DNA from: Candidatus Bathyarchaeota archaeon A05DMB-5
GTDB taxonomy: Archaea > Thermoproteota > Bathyarchaeia > Bathyarchaeales > Bathycorpusculaceae
DNA length: 64,000 nucleotides
Assembly: GCA_019685655.1 (NCBI GenBank)
Contig: JABFQP010000001.1
Span: forward strand, 372,001-436,000
Direction: 5' to 3'
Under the pieces are notes generated by a model. That model had not been told where the DNA came from, did not search any database, and saw only the letters and a list, made by a program, of their open reading frames with translations. Every line of letters begins with the position of its first letter. Position 1 is the first letter of the stretch. Position numbers and translations under genes: made by a program. Below, one piece after another: positions 18,734-27,394 of this stretch.

Positions 18734-19141
18734 TTATTCAATTGTTTTTCGTGGTTTTCCGAGTATAGTCAATACGCCGCCAACGAGTCCAAGAATAAAT
18801 CCTAAACTTAAACCACCCATACCTGTCCAGAGACTTATCGCGGAGAACGTTATAATTAAACCTCCCCATGACTTATGATTCAACGGTTTAAGATAAACCA
18901 TCACCGCTAAAACAATGACAAGCAACCCTATTGCTATTCCTGCTATACTCATAATCTGGATAACACCTTCCATGTGCCAAGCCTTCACGTTTTCCTTCCA
19001 TTGGTGCATAGTCTCGTCCAACCACTTCATTTCCCAACCAGCGCATAACCAAAGATATGAGAGTATCCCGCCTAAAATAATAAAAACACCAGAAACTAGT
19101 GAAACAATAGAAGCGATAATTAAAATCCAACTTGTTCTCAT
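18734..19141 (-). CDS. Four-helix membrane protein of unknown function
   Basis: About 135 residues from the ATG at 19141, nine bases after GGAG; an ATG at 19156 is also open. Four hydrophobic segments are visible, with an amphipathic loop (KWLDETMHQWKENVKAW) between the first and second. The last two are glycine-rich (GLSLGFILGLVGGVL). No family is recognised. It stands alone next to the long gap at 19142-19733. Confidence 0.65.
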   Translation of the reverse strand: MRTSWILIIASIVSLVSGVFIILGGILSYLWLCAGWEMKWLDETMHQWKENVKAWHMEGVIQIMSIAGIAIGLLVIVLAVMVYLKPLNHKSWGGLIITFSAISLWTGMGGLSLGFILGLVGGVLTILGKPRKTIE

Positions 19142-19301
19142 GTTTCGCAACTCCATTTCCGAAGGATTGCACGATTAAAGTACGTTCGCAATTACGCGTC
19201 AAGGTCTTTTAAATATTTTGCGAATTTACGCTGAAAATGAATAGAGCATCGAAAATGGAAATCCTCAGGAAAACTATGATACCTTAGAAACTTGATTCTT
19301 C

Positions 19302-19330
19302 ACCCACACACTGTTTCGATACGTGTGGGT
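19302..19330. repeat. Perfect 8-bp inverted repeat, 13-nt loop
   Basis: ACCCACAC and GTGTGGGT can pair into a hairpin. No T-run follows and no gene begins nearby, so it could be a protein-binding palindrome or part of a small RNA. Function is unknown. Confidence 0.4.
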
Positions 19331-19372
19331 CGTTTAGGGAATTTCAGGAGAGAGTCACAGTGTTATACATGA

Positions 19373-19501
19373 ACACTAAGGGCGCCAAAGAGAGAAACCT
19401 TTGACAGCAGGGCTAAAACTGTAAGAAAACTTTTGTATTTCCTCATAGCTTTAACAGTATCCTTGATGGTGTTAATCTTCTATATTAAGAAGAAAAAGTA
19501 A
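19373..19501 (+). pseudogene. Possible remnant: C-terminal membrane anchor of a surface protein
   Basis: After a stop at 19370-19372 the frame encodes a short polar stretch, then a single hydrophobic helix (LLYFLIALTVSLMVLIFYI) and KKKK before TAA at 19499-19501. This is the usual end of an archaeal cell-surface protein, but no start codon or ribosome binding site precedes it and the upstream frame is closed. A decayed gene is one reading; chance is another. Confidence 0.25.
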
Positions 19502-19678
19502 GAACCATACATAGTTCTCCACAAAAAACAGTATCGCTGAAACCAGACAAGACAAAAGTTGACAACTTAATATTTATTTCTTAACAAGCCAGTTTTTTAG
19601 CATCACTTTTAGATATCAACAACAGTCAAGCCATTTTCATACAAAAAGAGGGAAAAGCCCCACTTAACTTTCAACCAA

Positions 19679-19707
19679 AAATTCAACGTATATATAAGGG
19701 AGCTATA
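19679..19707. repeat. TATA-containing repeated element, copy A
   Basis: Core on the plus strand is GTATATATAAGGGAGCTATA (19688-19707), preceded by AAATTCAAC. It matches copies at 38308-38346 and 61856-61887. It begins about 27 bases beyond the stop of the minus-strand aIF5B gene. On the plus strand it resembles a promoter pointing into the 3' end of that gene. Confidence 0.55.
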
Positions 19708-19733
19708 ACTTCTCCTAAACGCTTATGCCTCTA

Positions 19734-21515
19734 TTACGCTGCCCAAAAAGGCGTCTTCTTCCGCATCAACGCAACAAACTCGTTCAGCACTTCCTGCTCG
19801 TCCACGCTAAGCCTATCTATAAACGTCGACAACAAAACCTTTGCATCTGCTTCAGGCACCTTCACAAACAATACATCCCTCTCAAACACATGCCGCCCAA
19901 CCATCGGCTTATCCATTGAAATCGCCACCTGCATACCCTGCTTAGCCTCCGAAAGCGCTTCTCCTTTCTCTTGAATCTGCTGTATTTCGCCTATATCTTC
20001 GCCATCCTCACCTCGAACCAACGCAACCCTCGGCTTAATCCTCCCCGCAAGCACTTCCACCCCAAAAATCGCAGGCTTCGCACGCCTAAACACATAACCC
20101 TCCAAAACCCGAATCTTCCCAGGCTTAACCAAACGCTCAAATTCCACCTCAAACTTCGCTTCCCGCTTCCCTCTAAGCCAAACCAAATAATTATCCACCA
20201 AATGATAAATAATCTGCTCCCGAAAAACCTGAACACCCTTAACTGCCGCTTCTTCCTCAGCATCCGGCAAAACCCGAACATTAAAAGCCAAAACAGCCCC
20301 ATACAAAGGCTCATGCTCCTTCACAACAGCAGCCTCAGTAACATCACGCTTACTAACATCACCCACATCCGCCAACCTAATCGGCACATTATTCTTCTTC
20401 AAATAATCAGCAATCGCCTCCAAACTCCCCAACGTATCCGCCTTCACAACAACCCCATCCACACCCGTCACAATACGAATCCGCTCAACCTCCTCCCCAA
20501 CCAACCCCACATACTTATCAACACTCTCGCCTTCCGCAACCGCATACAAAGGCGCACCCGCCAAAGCCCCCTCCAAATCCGGCGCAACAATCTTAACACC
20601 AGCCGCAGCCGAAACCACATCAACACTTGAAAAACGGTCACGCGGATCACGAATCTCATCCAAAGGCTTTGGAACCAAAATCGCACGAACACGCGTCACA
20701 ATAGGCTTCTCTCGCCCACCAACAACCACAACATCATCCCGCCGCAAAACACCATCATAAACAATCATGTTCAACGTCAAACCCAAACCAGGTTCTTCTT
20801 TAACTTCCAAAACCGTCCCTTTTGCAGCACCTTCAGTCGTTTGCAAACGCTTCTGCAAATACTGCTGCGTCAAACCAACAAGCACCATCAACAACTCAGT
20901 AACACCCTCACCAGTCTTAGCACTAACGGGCACAACCGCCACAGTCTTCGTAAAATCCTTAATCCTATCAAACCTGTCAGCCCTAAAACCCAAACGCGAA
21001 AAACCCCCAATAATCTCATACAACCGATTATCCAAATCCTCCCGCACATACCTATCCTGCGCCTGATAAGAACGCAAAAAAGGCGTATCCTCCAATGCCT
21101 TCCAACCCGGAACACGATCAATCTTATTCGCAGCAACTAAAAACGGAACCTTCCGCGCCTTCAAAATCTCAATACACTCATACGTCTGCGCCTCAAAACC
21201 ACGCAAAACATCAATCACCAAAATCGCAATATCCGCAGCGCTTCCACCACGCTTACGCAAATTAGTGAAAGCCTCATGCCCAGGCGTATCAATAATCAGC
21301 AAACCCGGAATTTCAACCTCGCCCTTAACCATCGACAACAAAGGACCAACCAACTGCTTCAACGTGTCAACTGGGAAAAAACTTGCGCCAATATGCTGCG
21401 TCATTCCACCAACTTCACGCGCCTGCACACTCGTTTTGCGAATCTTGTCCAAAAGCAAAGTCTTACCAGTATCAACATGTCCTAGAACACAAACAATTGG
21501 CTGACGAATTGGCAT
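19734..21515 (-). CDS. infB: Translation initiation factor aIF5B
   Basis: 593 residues, the archaeal length without the long eukaryotic N-terminus. This GTPase promotes subunit joining and initiator tRNA positioning. G1 is GHVDTGKT at about 12-19, G3 is DTPGHEAF, and G4 is AANKIDR; domains II, III and IV follow, with the last helix near VLNEFVALMRKKTPFW. The stretch AEEEAAVKGVQVFREQIIYHLVDNY is the domain III/IV region. No intein is present in the P-loop. Wobble bases on this gene are C-rich compared with its neighbours. Confidence 0.96.
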   Translation of the reverse strand: MPIRQPIVCVLGHVDTGKTLLLDKIRKTSVQAREVGGMTQHIGASFFPVDTLKQLVGPLLSMVKGEVEIPGLLIIDTPGHEAFTNLRKRGGSAADIAILVIDVLRGFEAQTYECIEILKARKVPFLVAANKIDRVPGWKALEDTPFLRSYQAQDRYVREDLDNRLYEIIGGFSRLGFRADRFDRIKDFTKTVAVVPVSAKTGEGVTELLMVLVGLTQQYLQKRLQTTEGAAKGTVLEVKEEPGLGLTLNMIVYDGVLRRDDVVVVGGREKPIVTRVRAILVPKPLDEIRDPRDRFSSVDVVSAAAGVKIVAPDLEGALAGAPLYAVAEGESVDKYVGLVGEEVERIRIVTGVDGVVVKADTLGSLEAIADYLKKNNVPIRLADVGDVSKRDVTEAAVVKEHEPLYGAVLAFNVRVLPDAEEEAAVKGVQVFREQIIYHLVDNYLVWLRGKREAKFEVEFERLVKPGKIRVLEGYVFRRAKPAIFGVEVLAGRIKPRVALVRGEDGEDIGEIQQIQEKGEALSEAKQGMQVAISMDKPMVGRHVFERDVLFVKVPEADAKVLLSTFIDRLSVDEQEVLNEFVALMRKKTPFWAA

Positions 21516-21615
21516 CTTAACGCATCACCCGTCAACAAGCCCTTTTTTCAAACACGCATTTCAAAACTAATAAATCATTACCCATATAAACACTAACCAA
21601 AAGGAGAAAACGCTC

Positions 21616-21933
21616 ATGCCATACTGCCCAAAATGCGGAGCCAAACTAAAAGAAGACGACAAATACTGTTACAACTGCGGAACACCCGCAACAAAAATAG
21701 TGAAAGAAGAATTCACAATATCCGCCGACAACCTAATCGAACAAGTCAAAGAACTACTCCACGAAGGAAACGTAACCAGAATAATCGTAAAAGACGAAAA
21801 AGGCAAAGTTATGCTTGAAATCCCCGCCACAGTAGGCGTAATCGGCACAGTTCTTGCACCGTGGCTTGCAGCGTTAGGCGTGATAGCAGCGTTGGCAACA
21901 AACTGTAAAATAGTAGTTGAAAGAAGAGAATAG
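21616..21933 (+). CDS. Zinc-ribbon protein with DUF4342-like domain
   Basis: 105 residues. A zinc ribbon CPKCGAKLKEDDKYCYNCG occupies residues 4-22; the rest (from about 31) resembles DUF4342, starting with a helix EFTISADNLIEQVKELLHEG, then a strand pair ending VMLEIPATVGVIG and one hydrophobic helix (LAPWLAALGVIAALATNC). Bacterial DUF4342 domains follow a UBA-like helix pair and are of unknown function. The ATG follows AAAGGAGAAAAC. It is divergent from infB. Confidence 0.72.
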   Translation: MPYCPKCGAKLKEDDKYCYNCGTPATKIVKEEFTISADNLIEQVKELLHEGNVTRIIVKDEKGKVMLEIPATVGVIGTVLAPWLAALGVIAALATNCKIVVERRE

Positions 21934-21949
21934 CCATACAGCGCAACAG

Positions 21950-22153
21950 TTACTGTTCTATTTTTGCAGTAACCAAAATTATTCCTATCACTATAGGCAG
22001 AATACTGAGGAATCCAAAAAATCCCGTAAACGTTCCCAAAGTATCGGCACTTGTGAAAGTGTAATACGCTGCTATAATGCCAATAACAACAAGTATGAAT
22101 CCAAAGAATTTTTCAGCGAGCGTTAACCCGAAACCGCCTTCTTCACTGCTCAT
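21950..22153 (-). CDS. Small two-helix membrane protein
   Basis: 67 residues from the ATG at 22153; a longer frame to 22198 lacks a ribosome binding site. After a short Ser/Glu/Gly-rich head the chain has two hydrophobic helices (FFGFILVVIGIIAAYYTF and FFGFLSILPIVIGIILVTA) separated by a Thr-Gly-rich turn. Similar small proteins are common in archaea with no known role. It is convergent with the zinc-ribbon gene. Confidence 0.55.
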   Translation of the reverse strand: MSSEEGGFGLTLAEKFFGFILVVIGIIAAYYTFTSADTLGTFTGFFGFLSILPIVIGIILVTAKIEQ

Positions 22154-22224
22154 ATCTACTTCTTCCTGAATGTGTTTTCTATAGAAATAACCGTCCAAGA
22201 TTTAAAGCATTTCCTTCTCAAACA

Positions 22225-24183
22225 CTATGCCCGTTTCTTCCGGTACTTGTAATAGTAAACAGTTCCGCCTATCACTGAAGCAATTATCGCAATTATTAAC
22301 AGAAGCCAACTCAACGGAAACCCGGAAACCGCGCCTGCGCCACCGCCTTCAGCCTTAACAGTATACGCGTTTTCTTGTGTCACTGCAGAATTCCCAGCGT
22401 TATCGTAACATTCCACAAAGAACGCGACAGTAGCATTTTCCTCTTGCCCAGGAATTACGCCAGTCCAATTGCCATTCTGCAAGCTCATAGCCAAACTGTT
22501 CCATTCGCCTTCGCCAATTTTGAACCATAAAGTGACATTTTGAATTCCGCTTCCTTCCTCAAAAACTTCTGCAGAAACATTAACTTCTTCATTAACCATA
22601 GGCTCCAATGGATTCCAAACAAGATTACTAATCAACGGCGCCGTGTTGTCCACACTAACCGAGACGCTAATTTCAGCTTCGTTTCCAGCCTTGTCACATG
22701 CCGACAAAACGATCGTGTAGACTCCGTCATCATAGTCTGTCGTTTCCCAAATGTAAGTTTGGCTTCCATCCATATTCCAAACATGGACAGATTCATCAAT
22801 CTTAAGCTTCATCACATCAAAGTTGGCGTCTTCAGCACTAATCTCAACAAAAACCATGCCTCTAACATAGCTTCCATTCAGCGGCCACGTAATTTCCACC
22901 GTTGGCGCTGTGTTATCCACTGTTATTATGCATTCTGTTTCGGCAATGTTTTCCGCTTGGTCGTGTGCTTCAAGTTTTAATGTGTAAGCTCCGTCAAGTA
23001 GCGTTGTAGTGTTCCATAAATACGTATGATATCCAACTTCACTCCACGATGTTAAAATTGTTCCGTTAACCGTTAAGTCTGCTCCGACAAAATTATCATC
23101 ATAAACATAAACCTCAACACTAGCCATTCCTGCCAAATAGCTTCCACAAGTTGGAGCGTCAATTCTGGCAACTGGCAAGAACCGGTCTTGTATAGAGTAA
23201 GAGTAAACATCCATAGCCATCCAGTTTCCAGCATTATCAAACGCGTATACTCGGTATTGAACAAATGTTCCGTAGGGAAATTCCGGAATTGTTGCGGCAT
23301 ATAATCCTCCTTGAACGCTCATTGTAGTGTTCATCCAACCTGTTCCATTATTATAAGCTAAGATTACTTCTTTGACGCCGCTGGCAAATTGCGGTTCAGT
23401 CGCATTTACAGAAACTAAAACGGTTTCATTAAAGTTTGGTTCTGCTGGCACTCGTTCAATATAAGTTATGGCTGGTGGATGAAAATCTCCCACTCTGTAT
23501 GAATAAGTTGGTGATATAGCGCCATTTCCGGCTTTATCCCATGCATAAACGAGGAAAGTAACATTCACGTTGTATGGTTGAGGAGGAATCTCCGCTGTGT
23601 AGAAACCGTCAGTTTTATTCATTGTTAGATTAAGATTTTCGCCTAAATCTGTTGAATAGTTTAAAGTTACATTGGCGACTCCGCTTTTTGAGTCAGTAAC
23701 ATACGCTACAACGCCCACGTAATCATCATATTCAGGCGTTTCTGGATAATAAAAAACTCCATGAATCACTGGCGGCGTCAAATCTTGCGGTGGAGGGCAA
23801 CAACATCCTTTAATGAGCTTGATGATTTCCTCGATTAAATTAAGCAAGTGTTCTTTCCAAGGATTGGTAACCCATTTTGTAACTGCATTTTCAATATCAT
23901 TTCTCAACTTGTTTATTGCGCCATCATAAGCTCCAGCTTCAATCTGATTTATCACGGCGTTAATTTTATTGCAGAAAGTGTTCTTCTCTGTGTTTGCGTG
24001 TTTGGAATTTTCAAATGCTTCGTTAGGCAACATTGAAACGTTGCCGCAGAGTTGTTGCAATAATAAAATAATGGATTGGCTTTGGTTGTGGCTTCGCCTT
24101 CCTGAAACGTTTGCAACTAACATTGGAGAGATTATTAAGAATAGCAAGATAATGTTAAGACTAGCAGCTAAGAGTTTTCGCAT
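22225..24183 (-). CDS. Cell-surface protein with repeated Ig-like modules and C-terminal anchor
   Basis: About 652 residues from the ATG at 24183, which follows GGAGAAAGGAGA. A signal peptide (LLAASLNIILLFLIISPML) is followed by a helical Asn/Gln-rich region, CCCPPP near residue 155, then about five beta-sandwich modules, several ending in the recurrent DKAGN or VDNTAP linker. The C-terminus has Gly/Ala, one membrane helix (WLLLIIAIIASVIGG) and the basic tail KYRKKRA. Many N-x-S/T sequons make it a plausible AglB substrate. An adhesion or S-layer-associated role is inferred. The upstream 120-base extension of the frame is not translated in my reading. Confidence 0.78.
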   Translation of the reverse strand: MRKLLAASLNIILLFLIISPMLVANVSGRRSHNQSQSIILLLQQLCGNVSMLPNEAFENSKHANTEKNTFCNKINAVINQIEAGAYDGAINKLRNDIENAVTKWVTNPWKEHLLNLIEEIIKLIKGCCCPPPQDLTPPVIHGVFYYPETPEYDDYVGVVAYVTDSKSGVANVTLNYSTDLGENLNLTMNKTDGFYTAEIPPQPYNVNVTFLVYAWDKAGNGAISPTYSYRVGDFHPPAITYIERVPAEPNFNETVLVSVNATEPQFASGVKEVILAYNNGTGWMNTTMSVQGGLYAATIPEFPYGTFVQYRVYAFDNAGNWMAMDVYSYSIQDRFLPVARIDAPTCGSYLAGMASVEVYVYDDNFVGADLTVNGTILTSWSEVGYHTYLWNTTTLLDGAYTLKLEAHDQAENIAETECIITVDNTAPTVEITWPLNGSYVRGMVFVEISAEDANFDVMKLKIDESVHVWNMDGSQTYIWETTDYDDGVYTIVLSACDKAGNEAEISVSVSVDNTAPLISNLVWNPLEPMVNEEVNVSAEVFEEGSGIQNVTLWFKIGEGEWNSLAMSLQNGNWTGVIPGQEENATVAFFVECYDNAGNSAVTQENAYTVKAEGGGAGAVSGFPLSWLLLIIAIIASVIGGTVYYYKYRKKRA

Positions 24184-24259
24184 TCTCCTTTCTCCCAGAT
24201 GCAACTCCAATTCTTGTATAAAAAGGGTTATTTCGAGGTGGTAATATGCAATTTGCATA

Positions 24260-25324
24260 TTATTTTGTTTCTTCAAGTTTCGCTGGCAAGTATTCATCAA
24301 CAATGTATGTTAAGCCGTATCTGCTGAAAGCTTCTTGTTCTGCCTTTCGTTTGATTTTCATGAATGTTTTAATTTCTCTTTGCCAAAGTGGGTCTTTGTA
24401 ACGTGGGTCTTTTTGTAGCTCGTAGAGCCTTTTCATGTCCACATCATCTAGTGGGTCTGTCGGCAGTTTGTAATTTACTATGTCTGTTGCCCACACACCA
24501 CTCCACTTTGCGTCGGGCGTATTAAGTTCTCTGAGGTGTGCAGCATTTGCCGAACCTGAAATTATCACCATGGCTATGTGCATTCCCCATGGGTCGCCAT
24601 CCGTGAAAACGTAAACTGGAAGGTTCAGTTCTCTGTTAAGCCTTCTGATAAAATGTCTTGTTGCTCTCGGGGCTTGTCCCGCCGTTAAAACGAGTAACGC
24701 GTTGAATTTTTTGTGCACATTTTCTTCTATGAAGCGTGTGAACAAACCGCCTTTCTCTATGGCTATGACTTTGTCGGCAGATGTTTTGACGAACTCAGAC
24801 GACGTCAATGCTGGTCCGATTAAGACACCGTCTGGGTGCGATGTTAGGTTTAGTGTTCTTCCCTCATAACCTGGAACAGTGTATTCTATTGTTAAGTCGC
24901 CGAAAACCGCTGAGCGTTCTTCTGGAAAAATGTTAAAGTCTTCTCTCGATAAGCCCAGAACTGTCTCCAAATCCGTTATTATATTGTTTGATTCCTGCTG
25001 ATCTGTGAAGGTCATCTCATAAGCTTGTGCAGAATAGTACACGTCTCTTAAAGTTGATGTTTTTCGTTGTGAAGTTAATTCATGAGAAAATGTTGCAGCC
25101 CAAGTGAGTTGAGTGAAAGGTTTAAGGTGGCGAATGTTGCGGGCGCTTCTGCGAACCTTTCGGTCGCCTAATATGAATTGTCTAACTTGGGGGTCGTAGT
25201 ATATGTTTTCTGTTGATCGACTTGGCATTTCTATCGATGGAAAATAGCCTCTGTCAAGCTGGTCGTAAATTTTGAGCCCTAAACTTTCTAAACTTGCTAG
25301 GACTTCTTTTCTTTTTTCTATCAT
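24260..25324 (-). CDS. top6A: DNA topoisomerase VI subunit A (Spo11-like)
   Basis: About 354 residues from the ATG at 25324, seven bases after the top6B stop; a TTG at 25351 inside top6B would add nine residues. It makes the double-strand DNA cut. The winged-helix domain holds the catalytic Tyr in TLRDVYYSAQAY and the Toprim domain has AIEKGG and the metal-binding DGDPWG. The C-terminal helix (FSRYGLTYIVDEYLPAKL) is complete. It works as a heterotetramer with subunit B, whose gene lies immediately upstream. Confidence 0.96.
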   Translation of the reverse strand: MIEKRKEVLASLESLGLKIYDQLDRGYFPSIEMPSRSTENIYYDPQVRQFILGDRKVRRSARNIRHLKPFTQLTWAATFSHELTSQRKTSTLRDVYYSAQAYEMTFTDQQESNNIITDLETVLGLSREDFNIFPEERSAVFGDLTIEYTVPGYEGRTLNLTSHPDGVLIGPALTSSEFVKTSADKVIAIEKGGLFTRFIEENVHKKFNALLVLTAGQAPRATRHFIRRLNRELNLPVYVFTDGDPWGMHIAMVIISGSANAAHLRELNTPDAKWSGVWATDIVNYKLPTDPLDDVDMKRLYELQKDPRYKDPLWQREIKTFMKIKRKAEQEAFSRYGLTYIVDEYLPAKLEETK

Positions 25325-25331
25325 GCTAACT

Positions 25332-26861
25332 TTATGTTTCTTCTGTTCCAAACCTTTTCACGCTCTTCAAAAGTTTTTCTATGTCTGGGAGTTTTTCTTT
25401 TCCAGCAAGTTTTGCTGAGAATTGGGCTATTTTTGGCAGGTACTTGCTGAAGACGCCCAGTCGTTTCTTTTCTCTATCCACATGCTCTATTCTTGTTAAG
25501 AAATGTTGAATTTGACGAGCAACTTCTCTGAGTCCATTAGCAATTTCTCTTCTGACTTCTGGTCGGTCAGCGATGAATTCTTTTCCAACAGTTTTGTATG
25601 GAACTTTTGTGCTGCAGATGTGTACTAAAATCGCGATTGGCATTTCTGGTGTGACTTTGTATCTTCTCCAGTTCATTGCGTTTATGACTTTAACTGAGAC
25701 GTCGCTTGCTTCGTCGTAAAGCAGTGGGATTCTGTTTGCAAATCGGTAGATTATGAAGGTTCCTTTCTTTGGGATTTCTCCGCCATAGGCGATGCCGACT
25801 TCAATTATGAATGGGTGGCCTGCGTATGTGGAGGGTTTACGTTGGTGGACAGCTACAAACTCTGGTTTTAGTTCTTTCATGATTCCTGCTTTCAATAGTT
25901 CTTCGCCTAAGGGAGACAAGCAACTAGCGTCAGGCGGCAAGAACTCCCTGAATTTTTTAAGCATGTGCATTAGCCTGACGATTTCTTCATGTGAAAGTTT
26001 CTTCGGATTTTTTGATGGGCTTATGTTGCTGAATTCTAGGAACTTTTGTGCTGTGATTTCTCCGACTCTGTGGAAGTGGTTTTTTAGAAATTCCAGCATG
26101 TTTTTATATGGTGTGACTTGGATTAGCCGTTGAAGAAGCTCCACGTCTACGCCGTAAGGGTGTGGTAATGTTTCTTTTGGTGGTTCGGGCATTTCTTTGG
26201 TTACTCTGGTGAATCTGTATAGCCTTCCTTTTGGGTCAACGAATGTTAAGTTTGCATATGGATTAACCATTGCTGTTTGTTTGAAGTAATCCAAAATTTT
26301 TGGCATAGCCCTCAAATAGTCGCCTTCCAAGCAGAATTCGACTATTGTTCCTCTCCATTGTTCTTTGTTTATGAGCACTTTTCTGTCAAGTATTATGGGG
26401 CGGTTTCGTTGGATGTCAATCATAAGTTTATAACTGTAAATTTTTGACATTCCACCAGTGCTGGAGATTATTGTGGCTGGCTGGTGCGTGGTGATTTGCC
26501 CGTATAAGATTGCCATTTTTCCGCCGAGACCGAATGTTCCTCTCTGTTGTTTTAGTTTGTATTTTGAGCCGAAAAGCACTTGCCCGAAGGCTGATGGTAT
26601 ATGCCTCGGCGGAACGCCTATGCCATTGTCTTCCACTCTTAGCTTGTAAATTTGGGTTTCTTTGCTGGCTTCTCCTTCATATGAGAGTCGAACGTAGATG
26701 TCTGGTGGAATTTTTAGGCTTTCTGCGGCATCTAAAGAGTTTTCAACAAGTTCTCTTATTGCTGCGAAGATGGCTCTTGATGGATTTGTGAAGCCTGCAA
26801 TGTCGCGGTTGCGGTAGAAAAAGTCTGAAGCGCTTATTTCTTCGAAGGTTATCTGAGCCAC
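25332..26861 (-). CDS. top6B: DNA topoisomerase VI subunit B
   Basis: 509 residues from GTG at 26861, preceded by GGTGG. The GHKL ATPase domain shows ELVENSLDA, the VEDNGIGVP Bergerat motif and GTFGLGGKMA. A helix-two-turns-helix region and the transducer domain follow, including the QMAILVHI-like strand PIAILVHICS with its downstream Lys (TKVPYKTVGKE), the ATP-sensing switch. Its ATP hydrolysis drives strand passage by subunit A. The two genes form one operon. Confidence 0.96.
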   Translation of the reverse strand: MAQITFEEISASDFFYRNRDIAGFTNPSRAIFAAIRELVENSLDAAESLKIPPDIYVRLSYEGEASKETQIYKLRVEDNGIGVPPRHIPSAFGQVLFGSKYKLKQQRGTFGLGGKMAILYGQITTHQPATIISSTGGMSKIYSYKLMIDIQRNRPIILDRKVLINKEQWRGTIVEFCLEGDYLRAMPKILDYFKQTAMVNPYANLTFVDPKGRLYRFTRVTKEMPEPPKETLPHPYGVDVELLQRLIQVTPYKNMLEFLKNHFHRVGEITAQKFLEFSNISPSKNPKKLSHEEIVRLMHMLKKFREFLPPDASCLSPLGEELLKAGIMKELKPEFVAVHQRKPSTYAGHPFIIEVGIAYGGEIPKKGTFIIYRFANRIPLLYDEASDVSVKVINAMNWRRYKVTPEMPIAILVHICSTKVPYKTVGKEFIADRPEVRREIANGLREVARQIQHFLTRIEHVDREKKRLGVFSKYLPKIAQFSAKLAGKEKLPDIEKLLKSVKRFGTEET

Positions 26862-26954
26862 TTTAAGCTTCCACCAGCCTCTCCCTGAAAGGTAACACCC
26901 TACGATATGCTTTGCTCATTCTTTAATTTAACTACACTTTTCAGTGTAGATAAT

Positions 26955-27377
26955 TCATTTTCGAAAAGGAAATGGCAACAACTCCTTAGTACTCTTTACT
27001 TCAATGGTTTCAAACAGTATTCTGTCATTTTTTGCTTTTGCCATGAGGATTTTAATTTTGGGATTTTCTGCAAAGTCATAAATGTACTGTAAGCATGCTC
27101 CGCATGGTCTGGGTTCTTTATTTGCATCTGCATTCATAACGAGGGCTACTGTTTTGATTTTGCGATTTCCATGCGAGACCGCGTGGTTTATTGCGCATCT
27201 TTCTGCGCATATGCCGAGCCCAGAAACCCAGCTTTCCACGTTACAGCCGCCATAGATTTTTCCGTCTTCAGCGAGAACAGCGGCGCCAGCTTTGAAACCC
27301 CAAAGAACATATGCGTTATCCATGGCTTTTAAAGCGGTATTTAGCAATTCGTTTTCTATTTTATTCAACTTAACCAT
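26955..27377 (-). CDS. cdd: Cytidine deaminase
   Basis: 140 residues from the ATG at 27377, which follows AAAGGTGA; the ATG at 27398 would overlap the abce1 stop. It deaminates cytidine and deoxycytidine in pyrimidine salvage. The zinc site is complete: CAERCAI with the catalytic Glu, and PCGACLQ with two Cys. NVES precedes it as in the family. It is the last gene of the run abce1-cdd. Confidence 0.93.
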   Translation of the reverse strand: MVKLNKIENELLNTALKAMDNAYVLWGFKAGAAVLAEDGKIYGGCNVESWVSGLGICAERCAINHAVSHGNRKIKTVALVMNADANKEPRPCGACLQYIYDFAENPKIKILMAKAKNDRILFETIEVKSTKELLPFPFRK

Positions 27378-27394
27378 GGCATTCACCTTTTGCT

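Larger units (their letters stand above)
19142..19733. other. Gene-poor stretch of 0.6 kb
   Basis: No complete gene is supported. It contains an 8-bp perfect inverted repeat (ACCCACAC at 19302-19309, GTGTGGGT at 19323-19330), an open frame at 19373-19501 with no good start that ends in one membrane segment followed by four Lys, and the repeated TATA-containing element at 19679-19707. The membrane frame may be the remnant of a surface-protein gene. Confidence 0.5.

Noticed and set aside
18718-18768. 16-codon plus-strand frame after GGAGG
   Set aside because: Spacing of the GGAGG is too long, the frame overlaps the coding end of the minus-strand gene, and nothing else supports it.
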